DNA of 64,000 bases from Siphonodentalium dalli (GCA_032622095.1 CP136065.1:155379577-155443576); one strand, 5' to 3'; positions 35,981 to 48,658 are shown, counted from the first letter of the stretch. Notes: generated by a model from the letters alone, not told the origin. Translations and numbers: made by a program.

Positions 35981-36090
35981 TACAGTAATGCCATAAATAA
36001 TCAACTCCTTAACCACAGCTGAGTTATGGGTAACTTTTCAGGATTTAGTCGGAAATATGGCTTGTTGCCATTCATCGGAAAACTCAGATT
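35981..36090. mobile_element. Palindrome-A MITE, copy 7 (single arm)
   Basis: Left arm only, from TACAGTAATGCCATAAATAA to 'cattcatcggaaaactcag'; no right arm follows. It lies about 400 bp upstream of exon 1. Confidence 0.75.
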
Positions 36091-36602
36091 AAAATTTGCA
36101 ATGAAAATCTATAGATATACCCTCAGGGCAATCAACTGGAGCAAATCATACTATCCTTTTATGACTCGGACCCTTTAAAGATATGGAGTTATCAGTTACT
36201 ACTACATAATATTTATACTCATACCACCACAATAATGGTAGTGACTAGTTTGTTTTTAAACAAAATATTTTACAACATGGACACATACAAGAACTTGGCC
36301 TAGAAATGAAGAAATGTTTACCTAGTAAAAATGCTGATTCATATCCTATGATCATATATGTCTTCCAAACAGGATATACATGTATAACTAAAGAAAATTT
36401 ACAGTTCAAAGAACTTGAATAATGTTGCAATATATCCAATGATAACAGATAATCATATTTCTCCATATCATAAGCTTTACTAATTATACAATACTAGTAT
36501 GAAACAAAGTAAAGAGATGAAAATACACATGTATTATGAATTTTGCTAATATTGGCTTCCATCACTTGAAAGAGAAAAATATGATTAGTCACTTATACTT
36601 AC

Positions 36603-36783
36603 GCTCAAGTACAATAACGATCTCAAGAAATATGTTTCCCTTACAAAGGAAGCGCATAAAGTAGGAACTAGTACACCCTGGATAGAAACAAGCAGCAGTG
36701 TGACATTGACACACTTGCCTTACAATAAAAGCCTCAGCAAATAATTCTGCATTAAGGACATTTATCAGATTGTTAATCGCTGG
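36603..36783 (-). CDS. Possible upstream Cys-rich exon of the SH3 gene (tentative)
   Basis: An open frame of about 60 codons on the minus strand ends at a good donor (GAGC|GTAAGT). It contains a cysteine cluster of the form C-x-C-x4-C-x4-C followed by a later Cys. A weak acceptor (ACCCAG) lies at its start, and an in-frame TAA lies just upstream of that. It would end in phase 1, which fits internal acceptors within the next exon (for example ACCGGAG|AA or CCACAG|AA), but then the exon-1 ATG would not be the start. The polypyrimidine tract is poor, so this may be a chance open frame. It matters because the gene otherwise has no visible signal peptide or extracellular domain. Confidence 0.25.
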
Positions 36784-37879
36784 CTGGGTTGTGTATTAAT
36801 ACTTGAACAAATGAAGTGTAAAGAGTATACCATGGGTGCTAAGGCTGTCATTTAAATGTAGACTAACTTAGCATAGCCGAGGTATTTACATTGTAGATCA
36901 GACTGTATTAGCCCCTTCCTAACAAGAAGAACTTACAAAAACACTTATATGTCATCAAAGAAAATACCAGGGGTGTATATGAGAACGAATTTAGTAGCTG
37001 TTTAGGAGATATTTGAAGGGATTTTCTTAAAGACACGGACACTGTGTTTTCTGAAATGGTATGATCGGTGTAGTTGAAATTTTTGGTAATAAGTTGAATG
37101 CTACATTCTTTCAGTACTATCAAGTCTTTAAACCAAATTTATTCAGGTTTTTATTTTTTTATCTTTAGTTTGGGTTTTATTTTTTGGGGGTTTATCACTA
37201 ATTAAGTTACTCTCCTTTTTCAACTAATCATAATTTCACGCTCCTCAGAAATCAAATGAGCTGAATGCTCTGTGGACCTTACCGACGAGCAATCACCCCC
37301 CCCCCCCCCCTTCATCTTAGAGTGAAAATAGGAAGAACAATATATACCACACCAATAAATAGAGTTGGGGCAACAACAAAAAAACTTCTCTGTTTCCGAT
37401 AACAATGGGAAAATTTTCCAGACAAGCATTTTTTTTTTTTTTCAAATCTGTCAGCTGCAAGTGATATAATAGTGCAGTCATGGTGCCATGGAATATGGTA
37501 GATCCATGTGTATTGAAAATAAGCCAAGCATGAAGCATTGGATAAAAGCATGTTGTCCCTTGAATTCGTTCACTCTGCATTAAGATCTCAATCAACGTTG
37601 AGCTTAATAACCCACTTATTTTTGCTTTTGGGATTGGGAAAACAATAAATATTCACATTGACACTCTAACAGGTAACTATATAGACTAGCTTTCTGGAGA
37701 AAATTAGAAAAAAAATTGAGGCAGGAAAGAAAATCTCAGCCAGGCAGGGAATTGGAAACAAAGAGGTTTTTTTTTACCTTGTCTTCAAAGTGGTCGTTAT
37801 TTATCACATCACTTGTCAACAAGGATGCCATGTAAACTCAAATTAAATTTTGCAATGAAAATCTATATGCAGTAGTGAC

Positions 37880-38095
37880 TTAGTAGTGCCCTAAGTAATC
37901 GACTCCATAACCACAGCAGAATTATGGGTAACTTTTCAGGATTTAGTCGGAAATATAGCTTGTTGCCATTCATCGGAAAGCTCTCCTCGAGAGCTTTCCG
38001 ATGAATGGCAACAAGCCATATTTCCGACTAAATCCTGAAAAGTTACCCATAATTCTGCTGTGGTTATGGAGTCGATTACTTAGGGCATTATTGTA
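37880..38095. mobile_element. Palindrome-A MITE, copy 8 (near-perfect hairpin)
   Basis: Arms of about 105 bp are almost perfectly complementary around the centre CTCTCCTCGAGAG. The left terminus is altered (TAGTAGTGCCC). This is the best guide to the full-length family consensus. Confidence 0.86.
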
Positions 38096-39403
38096 CCCCA
38101 GTATAAAAAAATACTTTAATATATTTTTTCAGTAAACTTAACCCTTTCTTTACAAAATTGAACTCCCATAACCGATAAAAGTATAAATAGGAATGATCTT
38201 AATTATTCATTTGAAGGAAGTTTACATGTACATTCAGGAAAAATGAACAGACAACAGAGAGATGAAAAGCACCTGCAGACGGATTCCTATTCATTGGTGT
38301 AAATGTTCAGATAACACTAGTATGTTCAAAAGCTTACATGTATGAGGGAACTACTCGATCATCAATGAGTATTTAAGTAAAGAAAGAATTCAAAGGGAAG
38401 AGAGATTATATTCAGGGAAAATCATATATCTTGATAACAATACATATGTATACATGTACCTCCATCAATGAATAAAACTGCATAGATCAGAATTTCTAAT
38501 TCAGAACACACAAACAACCACATGAAATATGATTCACACAATACTGTCAATTAATAACATGGGTGACGCACACCAGGTGTAACACAGCTATTAATCCATG
38601 TCACTTAAATCATTGGTATTCTTTTGTAGAACACCAGTGACCCTAGAGAAATTCACAAAGTGTGTGTATTTTTGGTTACATAAAACACATCTGAAGTGAC
38701 TTTATTGAGAAAATACACATAGTTCTTTGACATTTTAACCTTTGAGACACTAATCATACTAGTACAAAGAAGAAACAATAATTATCACTAGAGGAATATC
38801 AGACAACCACATCTGGCATTCAATTGCCTCAAGGTGTTCAAGATGGGTATATACAGGCAGACCAAAATCATAGTTTATTATGCAATTATAAGGCCAATAT
38901 AAAAAAAATTGCTAGATTTACATCCCCTCCCGACCCCATTTAAGTCTCCTCCAAATTTTTTTTTTAATTTGAATATCTTTTTACATGTAAATGTTAATCT
39001 AGCATTAACCGTCAAATTAGACTTCAATGACCCATTAATCAGTCTATTTTGATCAAATTGAACAATCTAAGGGTGTATTTGAGCATACAGCTGTAGCCAG
39101 CTAGACATGTGCAGTAGAAAGCTCTATGCCGGCCACAGCTACAGCCGGATATAGGCACCGGCAGTAGAAAGCTACAGCAAGCCACAGCTCGTGATCACTA
39201 AGGTGATGACAGTGCACCCACTGATTTTCTATACTCTGCACTCTTACTTTTACACATCACAACTTTAAATGAGATTATTATATATATTATACATCACAGT
39301 ATAATATACAGAAACGATTTTACTTATGTTATATACACAATGTATATAGACATGATGTTATACTATTTTTGTATCATTGCATTGTCAACATATATATGAA
39401 TAT

Positions 39404-39700
39404 GCCATATCTATCCACCAATGGTCACGGTCACTGAAGCAAGCACATTTGAAGCAATGAATTTTCGTTAAACAACCTTTGGAAATGTTTTTGAGTCAGA
39501 TGTCCATATATTACACCGGCCGTGCAATATGGACACCTGCATTGTCAAATTGTTTACCATTTGCGAAAAGGGACATATATATAATCACATATCCTACTCG
39601 TTTATATATCAGATTTATGGAGGCATGAACTCAATACGGGTGTTCATTGCTTCAAATGTGCTTGCTTCAGTGAGTGTGACCATTGGTGGATAGATATGGC
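39404..39700. mobile_element. Foldback element nested in the Harbinger-like element
   Basis: About 70-bp inverted arms: left from GCCATATCTATCCACCAATG, right ending in its complement. The arms continue through 'aagcaagcacatttgaagcaatga'. No coding capacity. Confidence 0.7.
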
Positions 39701-40001
39701 AACATTTCCAACCACATTTCAACATGGGGTACCAGTACGATATTTAGTGACCACCAGCTGTGGCTTGCTGTAGCTTTCTATGGATTTACCAAAATGCAGC
39801 AAGTCCCTAGAAATGCAGCAAGTCCTTCGAAATGCGGCAATTCCCCTAGAAATGCAGCAAGTTCCCCTAATTGAGGGTGGATTAGTGGAGTTGTTGGTGA
39901 GTTTAATCAGTGTTTTATTATCCATTCAGGCATATATATATTATATTGTCTATATGGTTTGGGTTCATATTTCAGATAAATTTCAATGAATCTATGCCCC
40001 C

Positions 40002-40700
40002 TAAAGCTGCTTACACATGGGCGCGGCGCGGCCGGCACGGCGCAGCGGACGTGGCCAGACGATCGAGTTTGTGCAGTCATGAAGCACGGGACCTTACACA
40101 TTGGCGCGGCGCGGCCAATTGACGCACAGCGACATTTGTAATGAGCGGCGCGATTATTTTCAATGGAACCGTGAGCCATTTTGCAGATCGCGCGACGAAT
40201 CACTGTCAGATCAAAGCATTCCACACATATTCATCTGGTCATCTCACCTCAAGCAAATCGCAAGTCTTTGTTGTGGGCTGATTGGCTTCTGCACCCTGTA
40301 TTCTTTCTTTATATCATCTTCGATGAAGAAAAGTATCCGTGCGAACTGTTCCCTTGACGTTCTAAAGTATTGTACAAATTTGTCCTCATCTGAATAGAGT
40401 TCACGGTATAAATGATTAAATACACCATGTAAATATCTCTTCTTATTAATTGGGTGTACCCAAAACCTTCTATTTCTCTTCTTTTTTGTTTTAGATACAA
40501 ATATGCCAGTGCTATTATAACAAGTGTGTCATCAGACACTGCCTCCATTCTAGAAACTAATGTTATGAAACACAATACTTCGGGCATTTATAATTATTCT
40601 GCCGCGGCCATGTGAAAGCGACACTCTCGCGGCGATGACAAAAAGTTTATTCGCTAGATAACCGCGCCGGCCACGCTGCTTCCATGTGTAAGCGGCTTTA
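40002..40700. mobile_element. GC-rich inverted-repeat element nested in the Harbinger-like element
   Basis: Ends TAAAGCTGCTTACACATGG and its near complement ('catgtgtaagcggcttta'). The subterminal DNA is rich in GCGCGGC words, quite unlike the AT-rich surroundings, and 'ttacacattggcgcggcgcg' recurs inside. No clean target duplication and no transposase. Confidence 0.65.
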
Positions 40701-40873
40701 TTGTTGGGCCCCTGCCATTTGAAACTGTGGAGTGTCACCTTAAGTGACCACCAGCTTTGGCTTGCTGTAGCTTTCTACTGTGCATGCCAAGCCAGCTGTA
40801 GCCGTGGCTGGCATACAACTTTCTACTGCACATGCCCAGCCGACTACAGCCTGTATGCTCAAATACACCCTAA

Positions 40874-42837
40874 ATCACCTTGTATCATACATGTACTAGT
40901 ATAAGCTAGGATACTGCTGCTTCAATATCTAGAAGACTAGAACTGTCCACGACCATTTATGTCAGGAAGAATAAAATATAAAAAATTAAATACGCCCTTG
41001 GTGACTGAGCTACTGGGGGCGTCTGTATGGCTTAAATATTATAAAATGGACAAATGCCAAGAATAGTACCATTTTTTTTCAATATGTGAGTAATAAAATC
41101 GGACACAATAAATGACCCAGATTAGTCATTGTCCCTTTTTAATAGCTCTCAAGACCTCTGAATGTCATATGGGATTCAGGACTGGTTAGCGGAATATAAA
41201 CCTTGGCGACATTACAAATGAGGCATCATTATTGATGTTGCTGACTCTGTCATTCTATTTGGATCGATGCCATAAAAAAGTCAACTCTTTCAGTATTGTT
41301 TACACTGGTCAGTTATGTTTGAACATTCTACTGATTATATCTATCAGCCATAAACTAGTAAAAACACAGTCACCTATCTCTAGAACTGAAATAATATAGC
41401 CATTGAAATATCAGCCAAGAAATTTTAAATTGATTGAGGTCACTTTTCCTTATGAAGTGATAAAAGTTATTAAGCAATGAAAAACCATCTTGCAAATAGC
41501 AAACACACCTTTAGCAATTATATTAAAGATGCATTCAGGGTTCCAGACCTTAAAGATGCCATGTCTGATTTGAAACCCAATTTGACAAAATTTCCTAAGC
41601 CAATTTTCGGCATAGTATGCAAAATAAAACAGAAAAATACTCAAAAATTATTCATATGGCACAGACATTGCAAAAATCCATAAGTAATACATCGAAAACC
41701 ATCACAAAAGCTTGTAATTGAGATCGCTCTTTATCACTTACCACTTTTGGGCAACAGAAGCATGAATGCTCTTTATAAGAGACAATCATGGGAATTTTTT
41801 CTAGGTTGACAAAAAATCAAAATTTGTTAATACTTCCTCTTTTGAAAGTTCATATCTGGCCATCAAAACCTCAAAGTAATGGGGTTATCGATTCGATCTA
41901 ATTATTTTTAGGTATATAAAACGTACATGTGGTTGTTTTATAGTGTCAAATCAGACAGGGCATCTTTAAGTTATAACAAAAACATACAAAACTTTATTTC
42001 ACTTATGGTTCTGTTCCACTAAGACAATTTTAAAAACCAAATGTGACATGCAAACTAGACTTGTAAATAACAAATATACTGGTATACACACATTAATTCT
42101 TTTCTTAATGGGCACAGGCATACTAGTACTGCAAAACATAAAAGTGACAGGGAGGAGTAACCTCCCTTTTGGCTGATCCCTAAGGTACACATGCATAATC
42201 CAGATAATCTATTACATTATTATAAATGGATAACTTAAATCAAGATTCCCCAACAAGAATTTCAATACATACAAACATTGCAATATATTTAAAGTTTCAC
42301 CGTAAATATGCTGATCCTTAAAGAATCAATTTTGTATTAAGATATTGCAATATACATACCGTACTACAGTACACAATAATTGAATGACATTCCTTGATAA
42401 GGCACATAAAAGTATAAATGAGCGACTGCTTTACAGGCGCGTACCAGTATGTTTGTCAAATAAAGACTATTCAAGTGCTTTTGTGATTTGTCAGATAACA
42501 CATTACAGGGCCTTTGAATAAGCTCGTTTATAGTACTTGTGTACTGCAAACTTGTATTGCAGGGTTTCCGATTGGGGAATGGGACCCCTCTATAGACACT
42601 GGGGGAATATCTCAGTCCATGCAACTATGGTAACTGTGAATATCTAGTTATTAGTAAAAGAACCCCAAATTTAAGGCAAATGATAGCTTTATCATCGGTA
42701 CATTACTTATACATTGTGATTGGTAATGTAATCATGATGTGACCAGACGTAATCAAAAACGCATGCATTGTCTATGCTTATGTCATTGAAGAGAATTATA
42801 TTTCTGTAATATTCAGAAGTGTCTGAGATGTGCCGCG
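40874..42837. other. Intergenic, nothing recognised
   Basis: AT-rich DNA with short open frames on both strands (for example 41477-41683) lacking any recognisable domain or codon pattern. Confidence 0.55.
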
Positions 42838-43345
42838 AACCTCAATCAACCCGTGGTTAATTCGAAGGGCAAGTCTATGACGACTTGGGGACAATTTGAC
42901 TGTGTGTCCAAAGGAGTTGTGTATGCCATCACATGCAGGAATTTCCCGGGGTAGATATATGTTGGTGAAATGAGACAAACTCTTCGGGAACGGATGAACA
43001 GACACCGATTTTCCATTACATCTGGTAATATTGATGTACCGGTAGGGAGCCTTTTTAATTTTTCTGAACATGATATGGACTATTTCAAAGTAATTGTGTT
43101 ATGTGGGAATCTTCGGAAACTGTCAAACTGAAAGTCATTAGTCAATTAAACGCAACTAAGTCCGGCATGAATAGAGATCAGGGCTTCTTGGCCCACTATC
43201 AGGCCTCCGTGACTGGTTTCTAAGACTGACATCAAAACGTGATAGACTTTAACATCGGCTTCTACGTTGTTTCATCTATTGTCATTTTACTTGATAAAGG
43301 TTTCACAGAAGGCCGAAAGCTTGTGTGCATTATACACTAAAGAGT
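42838..43345 (+). pseudogene. Penelope-like element fragment with decayed GIY-YIG endonuclease end
   Basis: Plus-strand translation reads FDCVSKGVVYAITC, a stop, then IYVGEMRQTLRERMNRHR, NIDVPVGSLFNFSEHD and DYFKVIVLCGN, and after a frame change KSGMNRDQGFLAHYQ. The order VVYAITC - IYVGETGQTLRERMNxHR - PVGxHFN - MNRDxGFLxHY is the familiar C-terminal GIY-YIG module of retroelement proteins of the Penelope type. It has at least one in-frame stop (TAG inside the motif) and a stop before the last block, so it is dead. The downstream word GGTTTCACAGAAGGCCGAAA is typical of the same elements. Confidence 0.78.
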
Positions 43346-43796
43346 CTATTAAGGTGTTACATGCATCATTAAATTCCTGCCATCTTATAAGTTGATCAAG
43401 ACTTATATGGCTATACAAACACATCATCATATTTATTTTTTATTAAAGTGATGTGAAACACTCCGGCAGGGTGATCAAATAGAAATGAAGAACAATCTTG
43501 CTCAAAGTAGTTCTGTTTACGAATATTAATCCAAATGGACAACACACACACACCATCAGTCTGATATATTAATTAAATGCAGTGACTCTAGATGGCGAAA
43601 TCATTTGTGTTTGTTTGTCGCCGATAGTTGCATCCCGAATCCAGATGCAAATATCTAGAATTGAGCGTAGTTAAGACAATGATTTCTATGAAGTACTACG
43701 GTCGATTTCTATCATATTTTCAGCGATGTTAGTAAACATTCCTCAGGTTGGAATAACACCTGAGTACTATTTTATCAATTTCACGCACCCGAACAA

Positions 43797-44130
43797 GTCC
43801 ATAATATGGGCGACTTGGGAGACATCTTCTCCCTAAAATGTGCCACTTATTCCTATTTTTGTCCCTGGGAGAAGTGACTTCTCTCTCATGTACCAGTAAA
43901 CATATGTCCCAACAGCATATTTAATGTATATTTCTGATTATAATGGTGTTCTTACTCACAATAATGGTGTTATGTATGGGCTCTTTTGTTGCATAATACT
44001 CACTGGACCCTAAAGAAGGGTGATATTGGGGGTGTAAATTTAACTTCAGCCATTGTTACTTATCCCTAATAAAAGTCCACTTCTCCCCAACAACCAAACA
44101 GGGAGAAGTGACTTCTCCCAATTTGAAACC
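43797..44130. repeat. Dispersed repeat 'gggagaagt', copy 2 (inverted)
   Basis: Starts 'gggagacatcttctcccta' and ends 'gaagtgacttctcccaattt'; shares 'acatatgtcccaacagcata' with copy 1 in opposite sense. Confidence 0.62.
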
Positions 44131-44566
44131 TCTATGCTGGTCCCCGGGTGGAATCAAAATTTGAACTAGACCTGTATTTTGTGGTAGTAACCCACATACC
44201 AAATTTCATTCCATTCAGTTGAGAATATCTAAAGTTATCATCTGGAAACCAAAAGCTAGATATATGGACAGACCAATAACATAATATGTCCTGTCTGTTT
44301 AAAATGGGCATATAAAAATAGACTTGAAAGTATATATCGTCAGTGGTCTTCTGAAATGTCATATATATTGTCAGTGGGCTTCTAAAATGTCATATCTGGG
44401 GTTTTTGGCACAAAAGCATTTTTGTGTATTTAGAATCTACAAGTTGGATTACATAAGTTCCTCAGATGACTAGTCAATTTTTCAAATATAAATGCCATTT
44501 TTTTGTTCTCAAATGTCGTATCAGGATTTCCTGTAAAAAAATAATTGTTAATTCTAAAATGTTTAA

Positions 44567-44968
44567 CCCTTTCAGTGCCAGGGGCCGATCTTATCGGCCC
44601 TAATATACGGTCTGTAAAATCGGCCCTAAAAAAAAATATATATATAGATTTTTTTTTTTGTTTTTTTTTTTTGGGTTGAATTTATTTTAGGTATGCTTTA
44701 GCATGCTATAGCGAATTTAAAAACAAACTGGTTAAAATCTTAGGGGCATGTTATAACTCAAAACTATCACCAAGTATTCATAGTACAACAGTAAAACCTC
44801 TACAACATGTAATAATTTTGATGCCCATGAAAAATGTAAGATTCCCTGGCACTAAACCTACAAAATAAGTCTGTTAAAGAATATAACAAAAAATTATTAA
44901 AATTGTAAAAAATTGTAAAAAATAATAACAAATGACGAAAAATTGTTAGGCCAATGGCACTCAAAGAG
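44567..44968. mobile_element. piggyBac-like TTAA element, copy 2
   Basis: TTAA at 44563-44566 and 44969-44972; ends CCCTTTCAGTGCCAGG and TGGCACTCAAAGAG. It is the same family as 12778-13237 but in opposite orientation and without the nested palindrome B. A/T runs in the middle; no coding sequence. Confidence 0.72.
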
Positions 44969-45675
44969 TTAATTTCTATTTTCAAAATGTTCCTGGTAGG
45001 ATAATTCTGGTTGGATTGTTTTGAAGAGGAATGGCCATGGAATCCTCCTTATCCTGAGTGACAGAGACTATACATGTATGTCGTATAACAAGATTTTTAC
45101 TTCTAAAATGTCATATAAAATCACGTTTTTCTCATCTCGTCGGAGATATATGAATATGAAAGTTTATTTTTTATTATGTTTTAAAAACAACTATGATATA
45201 TATAGAATATCCACATGGTGCCTGGGTGAATAAAATTTACACCATGAGTGGTTTTGGGGTTAAAACCACATTGGGGATATTTTGTTTATACCATGACTGG
45301 TACATGAGAAAAACATGCTAGGAAATTGAAGTAAATCCGTATAAACCAAAACGATACTGGCGCCCATTCAAAATCAACCCTGTTGTGTTCCCCACACTTG
45401 GCAGTATATCGATGTGGGTTTGTTAACAAATCACTGGCACTTTACTTCCGCATTTCGAAGTCAAAAAGTACCACTGTACGAGAATTAACTCACATTATGT
45501 GTCTCTTTTTTCGCAACATGAAAACCTTTAAACAATTATAAATAACAATCAACTTATTTTCCATTTTAATCATGTTCATTTATATCGTATTAGTGAGTCT
45601 AATATTCAATTGAATCGAAAGTATCAAATGTATTCATGGCGAAGTCATGGTATAAAAAGTATTATCATATAGAGT

Positions 45676-45890
45676 TACAGTAATGCCCTAAATAATCGAC
45701 TCATTAACCACAGCAGAATTATGGGTAACATTTCAGGATTTAGTTAGAAATATGCCTTGTTGCCATTCATTTGGAAATCTCTCTGAGAGCTTTCCAATGA
45801 ATAGCAACAAGCCATATTTCCGACTAAATCCTGAAAAGTTACACATAATTCTGCTGTGGTTAAGAAGTTGCTTACTTAGAGCACTACTGT
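45676..45890. mobile_element. Palindrome-A MITE, copy 9 (in tandem unit 1)
   Basis: Shares private variants with copy 10 ('cgactcattaacc', 'tatgccttgttgcc', 'tttggaaatctctctgagag'). Its right end is more mutated ('aagttgcttacttagagcac'). Confidence 0.85.
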
Positions 45891-46491
45891 ATGTCGTATA
45901 TCAAGATTTTTACTTCTAAAATGTCATATAAAATCACGTTTTTCTCATCTCGTCGGAGATATATGAATATGAAAGTTTATCTTTTATTATGTTTTAAAAA
46001 CAAGTTCTATGATATATATAGAATATCCACATGGTGCCTGTGTGAATCAAATTTACACCATGAGTGGTTTTGGGGTTAAAACCACATTGGGGATATTTTG
46101 TTTATACCATGACTGGTACATGAGAAAAACATGCTAGGAAATTGAAGTAAATCCGTATAAACCAAAATGATACTGGCGCCCATTCAAAATCAACCCTGTT
46201 GTGTTCCCCACACTTGGCAGTATATCGATGTGGGTTTGTTTACAAATCACTGGCACTTTACTTCCGCATTTCGAAGTCAAAAAGTACCACTGTACGAGAA
46301 TTAACTCACATTATGTGTCTCTTTTTTCGCAACATGAAAACCTTTAAACAATTATAAATAACAATCAACTTACTTTCCATTTTAATCATGTTCATTTATA
46401 TCGTATTAGTGAGTCTAATATTCAATTGAATCGAAAGTATCAAATGTATTCATGGCGAAGTCATGGTATAAAAAGTATTATCATATAGAGT

Positions 46492-46706
46492 TACAGTAAT
46501 GCCCTAAATAATCGACTCATTAACCACAGCAGAATTATGGTAACATTTCAGGATTTAGTTAGAAATATGCCTTGTTGCCATTCATTTGGAAATCTCTCTG
46601 AGAGCTTTCCAATGAATAGCAACAAGCCAAATTTCCGACTAAATCCTGAAAAGTTACACATAATTCTGCTGTGGTTAAGAAGTCGATTATTTAGGGCATT
46701 ACTGTA
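46492..46706. mobile_element. Palindrome-A MITE, copy 10 (in tandem unit 2)
   Basis: Same private variants as copy 9, with a one-base deletion in 'attatggtaac' and a canonical right end ('ttagggcattactgta'). Confidence 0.85.
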
Positions 46707-48319
46707 CATGTATTGGCAAATACCAATTCTATTACCAGAGATAAATGATTTTTTGTGTCATCTGTAAAATTTGAATTATTGAAGATACAACATTTTAGAA
46801 GCCCACCGATGATATGCTACATGTACATGGTCCTCACGTACTACACTCCTCTATTCATGGATACATGTACCTGCAGTGATTCAATCAATCCTAAAGTATG
46901 AGAAGCACAAAAAGAGAGACACACGTACCATCCTTATGAGTTCAGAGCAGACATTATAGACTAAATCTAAAATAGAGAAGGTATCACAATGTGAACCCTA
47001 TAAATAATTGCTTAATTACAAAGTAATTCTGTATCAATATCTTCTGGCCTGCAGCCTAATTGAACCAAAACATCACAGTATATTTGGATTAAGAAGGATT
47101 CTTAACACCTACCAGTATTTAAAGTTCGCATTTGGTAAATGTGGAAAAATTATAAAAGTCTGTAAAAATATCACCACATGTGTTAATTATTGAAAGTTCT
47201 CCAATAACAAAATTTCATGTGTTGAAACGATTGTTATATAAACAAAACTGTTACCTTGATTTGTCAACAAACATCAGTAATTGCATAGTAAGTTCAAATA
47301 TTTTAGTCTAAACATTATTTTCAAAACATTTTTCAATACTTTGATCTTTCCAATGTTTGCTGTCAAGTATTGATTAAATTTTGTTTTTTATTGAACTATA
47401 CTGGACTTTTATCAGTAATAATGAGTAATTCCAATATAACAGTTAATGTTTACATAACAACGGTTTTGATATTTGAAATATCATTATTGGAGAGTTATTA
47501 ATAATGAAAATTATGACAAAGTTGATCTATTTTTAGATGTACTTGTTGATGATAAGGTCAAACAAAAATATACCTGTGTTTCTGGTGACATCCAAGAAAA
47601 ATATAGGGGTGGGTGGGGCTTTTCATTTTATTTTATTTTTTCATTTTATTTTCTACTTTGCTCAACATAAATATGAATACCCCCAGACCGCTTCTCCTTG
47701 TTTTTAATATACTATAAAATATAGAACTGAGTACATTATTTCAGAATATAGAGTAATTTATTGTTTTATTGAGAAACACAGGTCTATTTTATTTTGGCCT
47801 AAGTTGTTTTACAGACTTTTATGAAATTGATCTTATATCATATGAACCCACTTCAATTAGGTTAAGTTGGTGCTCAGGTGTCATGGCAATATGTCGGGGC
47901 CAGCCTTACCCAAGGAAGACATGGAATATATTAATTCTCGCACCAATTTTGGTGACAAACAAGCATCAGCCGGACCTATTTAACTGCAGTTTAATATCAT
48001 CCAGATTTTTATTTTATTTTAAGTAAGACAAAGTCTATAACTTTCACAAATAACGTTGGGCAAAATCCCTGATTCAGATTTTAATAGCCTGTACATAGTT
48101 TAAAGAGTATTTAATCAATGAAAAATGTACAATGAATGTGTGTAAAGAACAACCAGTTAATATAATGAGTTGTCATGAAATGGATCAACACCAAAGTCTT
48201 GAAATAAAGTTCTGGCCTTTCATGGACGTTGACAGGTTGAAACCTAACCAAAAGTTTAATACAACAGGCTGAATTGCTTTGTACCTGCCATTGTGACAGA
48301 CCCTAATTTAGTTGATGAT

Positions 48320-48455
48320 TCAGCTTCCTGAAATTTTGCAAAAAACATTTGCCAATGCATTCTCTTATAAGAGAATACATTGGCCTAACAAAATTTACCT
48401 TGACCTTTTAAGCCAGTGCATTCTCTTATATATACAAGGCTCCCTATGGGACATT
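48320..48455. mobile_element. Palindrome-B MITE cluster, copy 4 (truncated)
   Basis: 'ttgccaatgcattctcttat' pairs with 'aagagaatacattggc'; a second unit breaks off at 'ctccctatggg'. Confidence 0.68.
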
Positions 48456-48658
48456 TACTGTGCAGTGTTGTTGACATGCAGATGGTATGAACTGACAGGC
48501 TTAAATGCAATGAGCCTTTTATATGATGACAGTGCTACAATAGCTGAGAACAGCTATATTATTTCAAGGCTTGTCAACACCAAGCATTATTCTTATGTAA
48601 CGTTATGTAAGGCATTTACAAAATCATTATATCATGAGAGCCTACACTTTGAGCCAAT

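Larger units (their letters stand above)
36100..39067. other. Upstream of the SH3 gene: mostly unassigned DNA
   Basis: Contains the tentative Cys-rich exon and palindrome A copy 8. The segment 37200-37600 (poly-C, 'ccgataacaatgggaaaatt', 'ccatggaatatgg') is an inverted relative of 32720-32960. No promoter could be placed. Confidence 0.5.
39071..40870. mobile_element. Harbinger-like non-autonomous element (1.8 kb) with nested foldbacks
   Basis: Terminal inverted repeats GGGTGTATTTGAGCATACAG and its complement, extending inward about 135 bp (the 'gctacagcaagccacagct' stretch pairs with the same words near 40745-40780). TAA flanks both ends (39068-39070 and 40871-40873). A 3-bp TWA duplication with GGG-starting termini fits PIF/Harbinger. 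Two other inverted-repeat elements sit inside (39404-39700 and 40002-40700). No transposase. Confidence 0.72.
45078..46706. repeat. Recent 813-bp tandem duplication
   Basis: The sequence starting ATGTCGTATA at 45078 starts again at 45891 and runs in parallel to 46706. The two units differ by only a few substitutions and short indels. Each unit ends with a palindrome-A MITE, so the junction is exactly at the MITE end. Very low divergence implies a recent event, or an assembly duplication. Confidence 0.9.

Noticed and set aside
45021-46079. Two similar plus-strand frames suggesting a small duplicated gene
   Set aside because: They arise from the tandem 813-bp duplication; the frames are short, Lys/Tyr/Phe-rich and show no codon bias or splice support.
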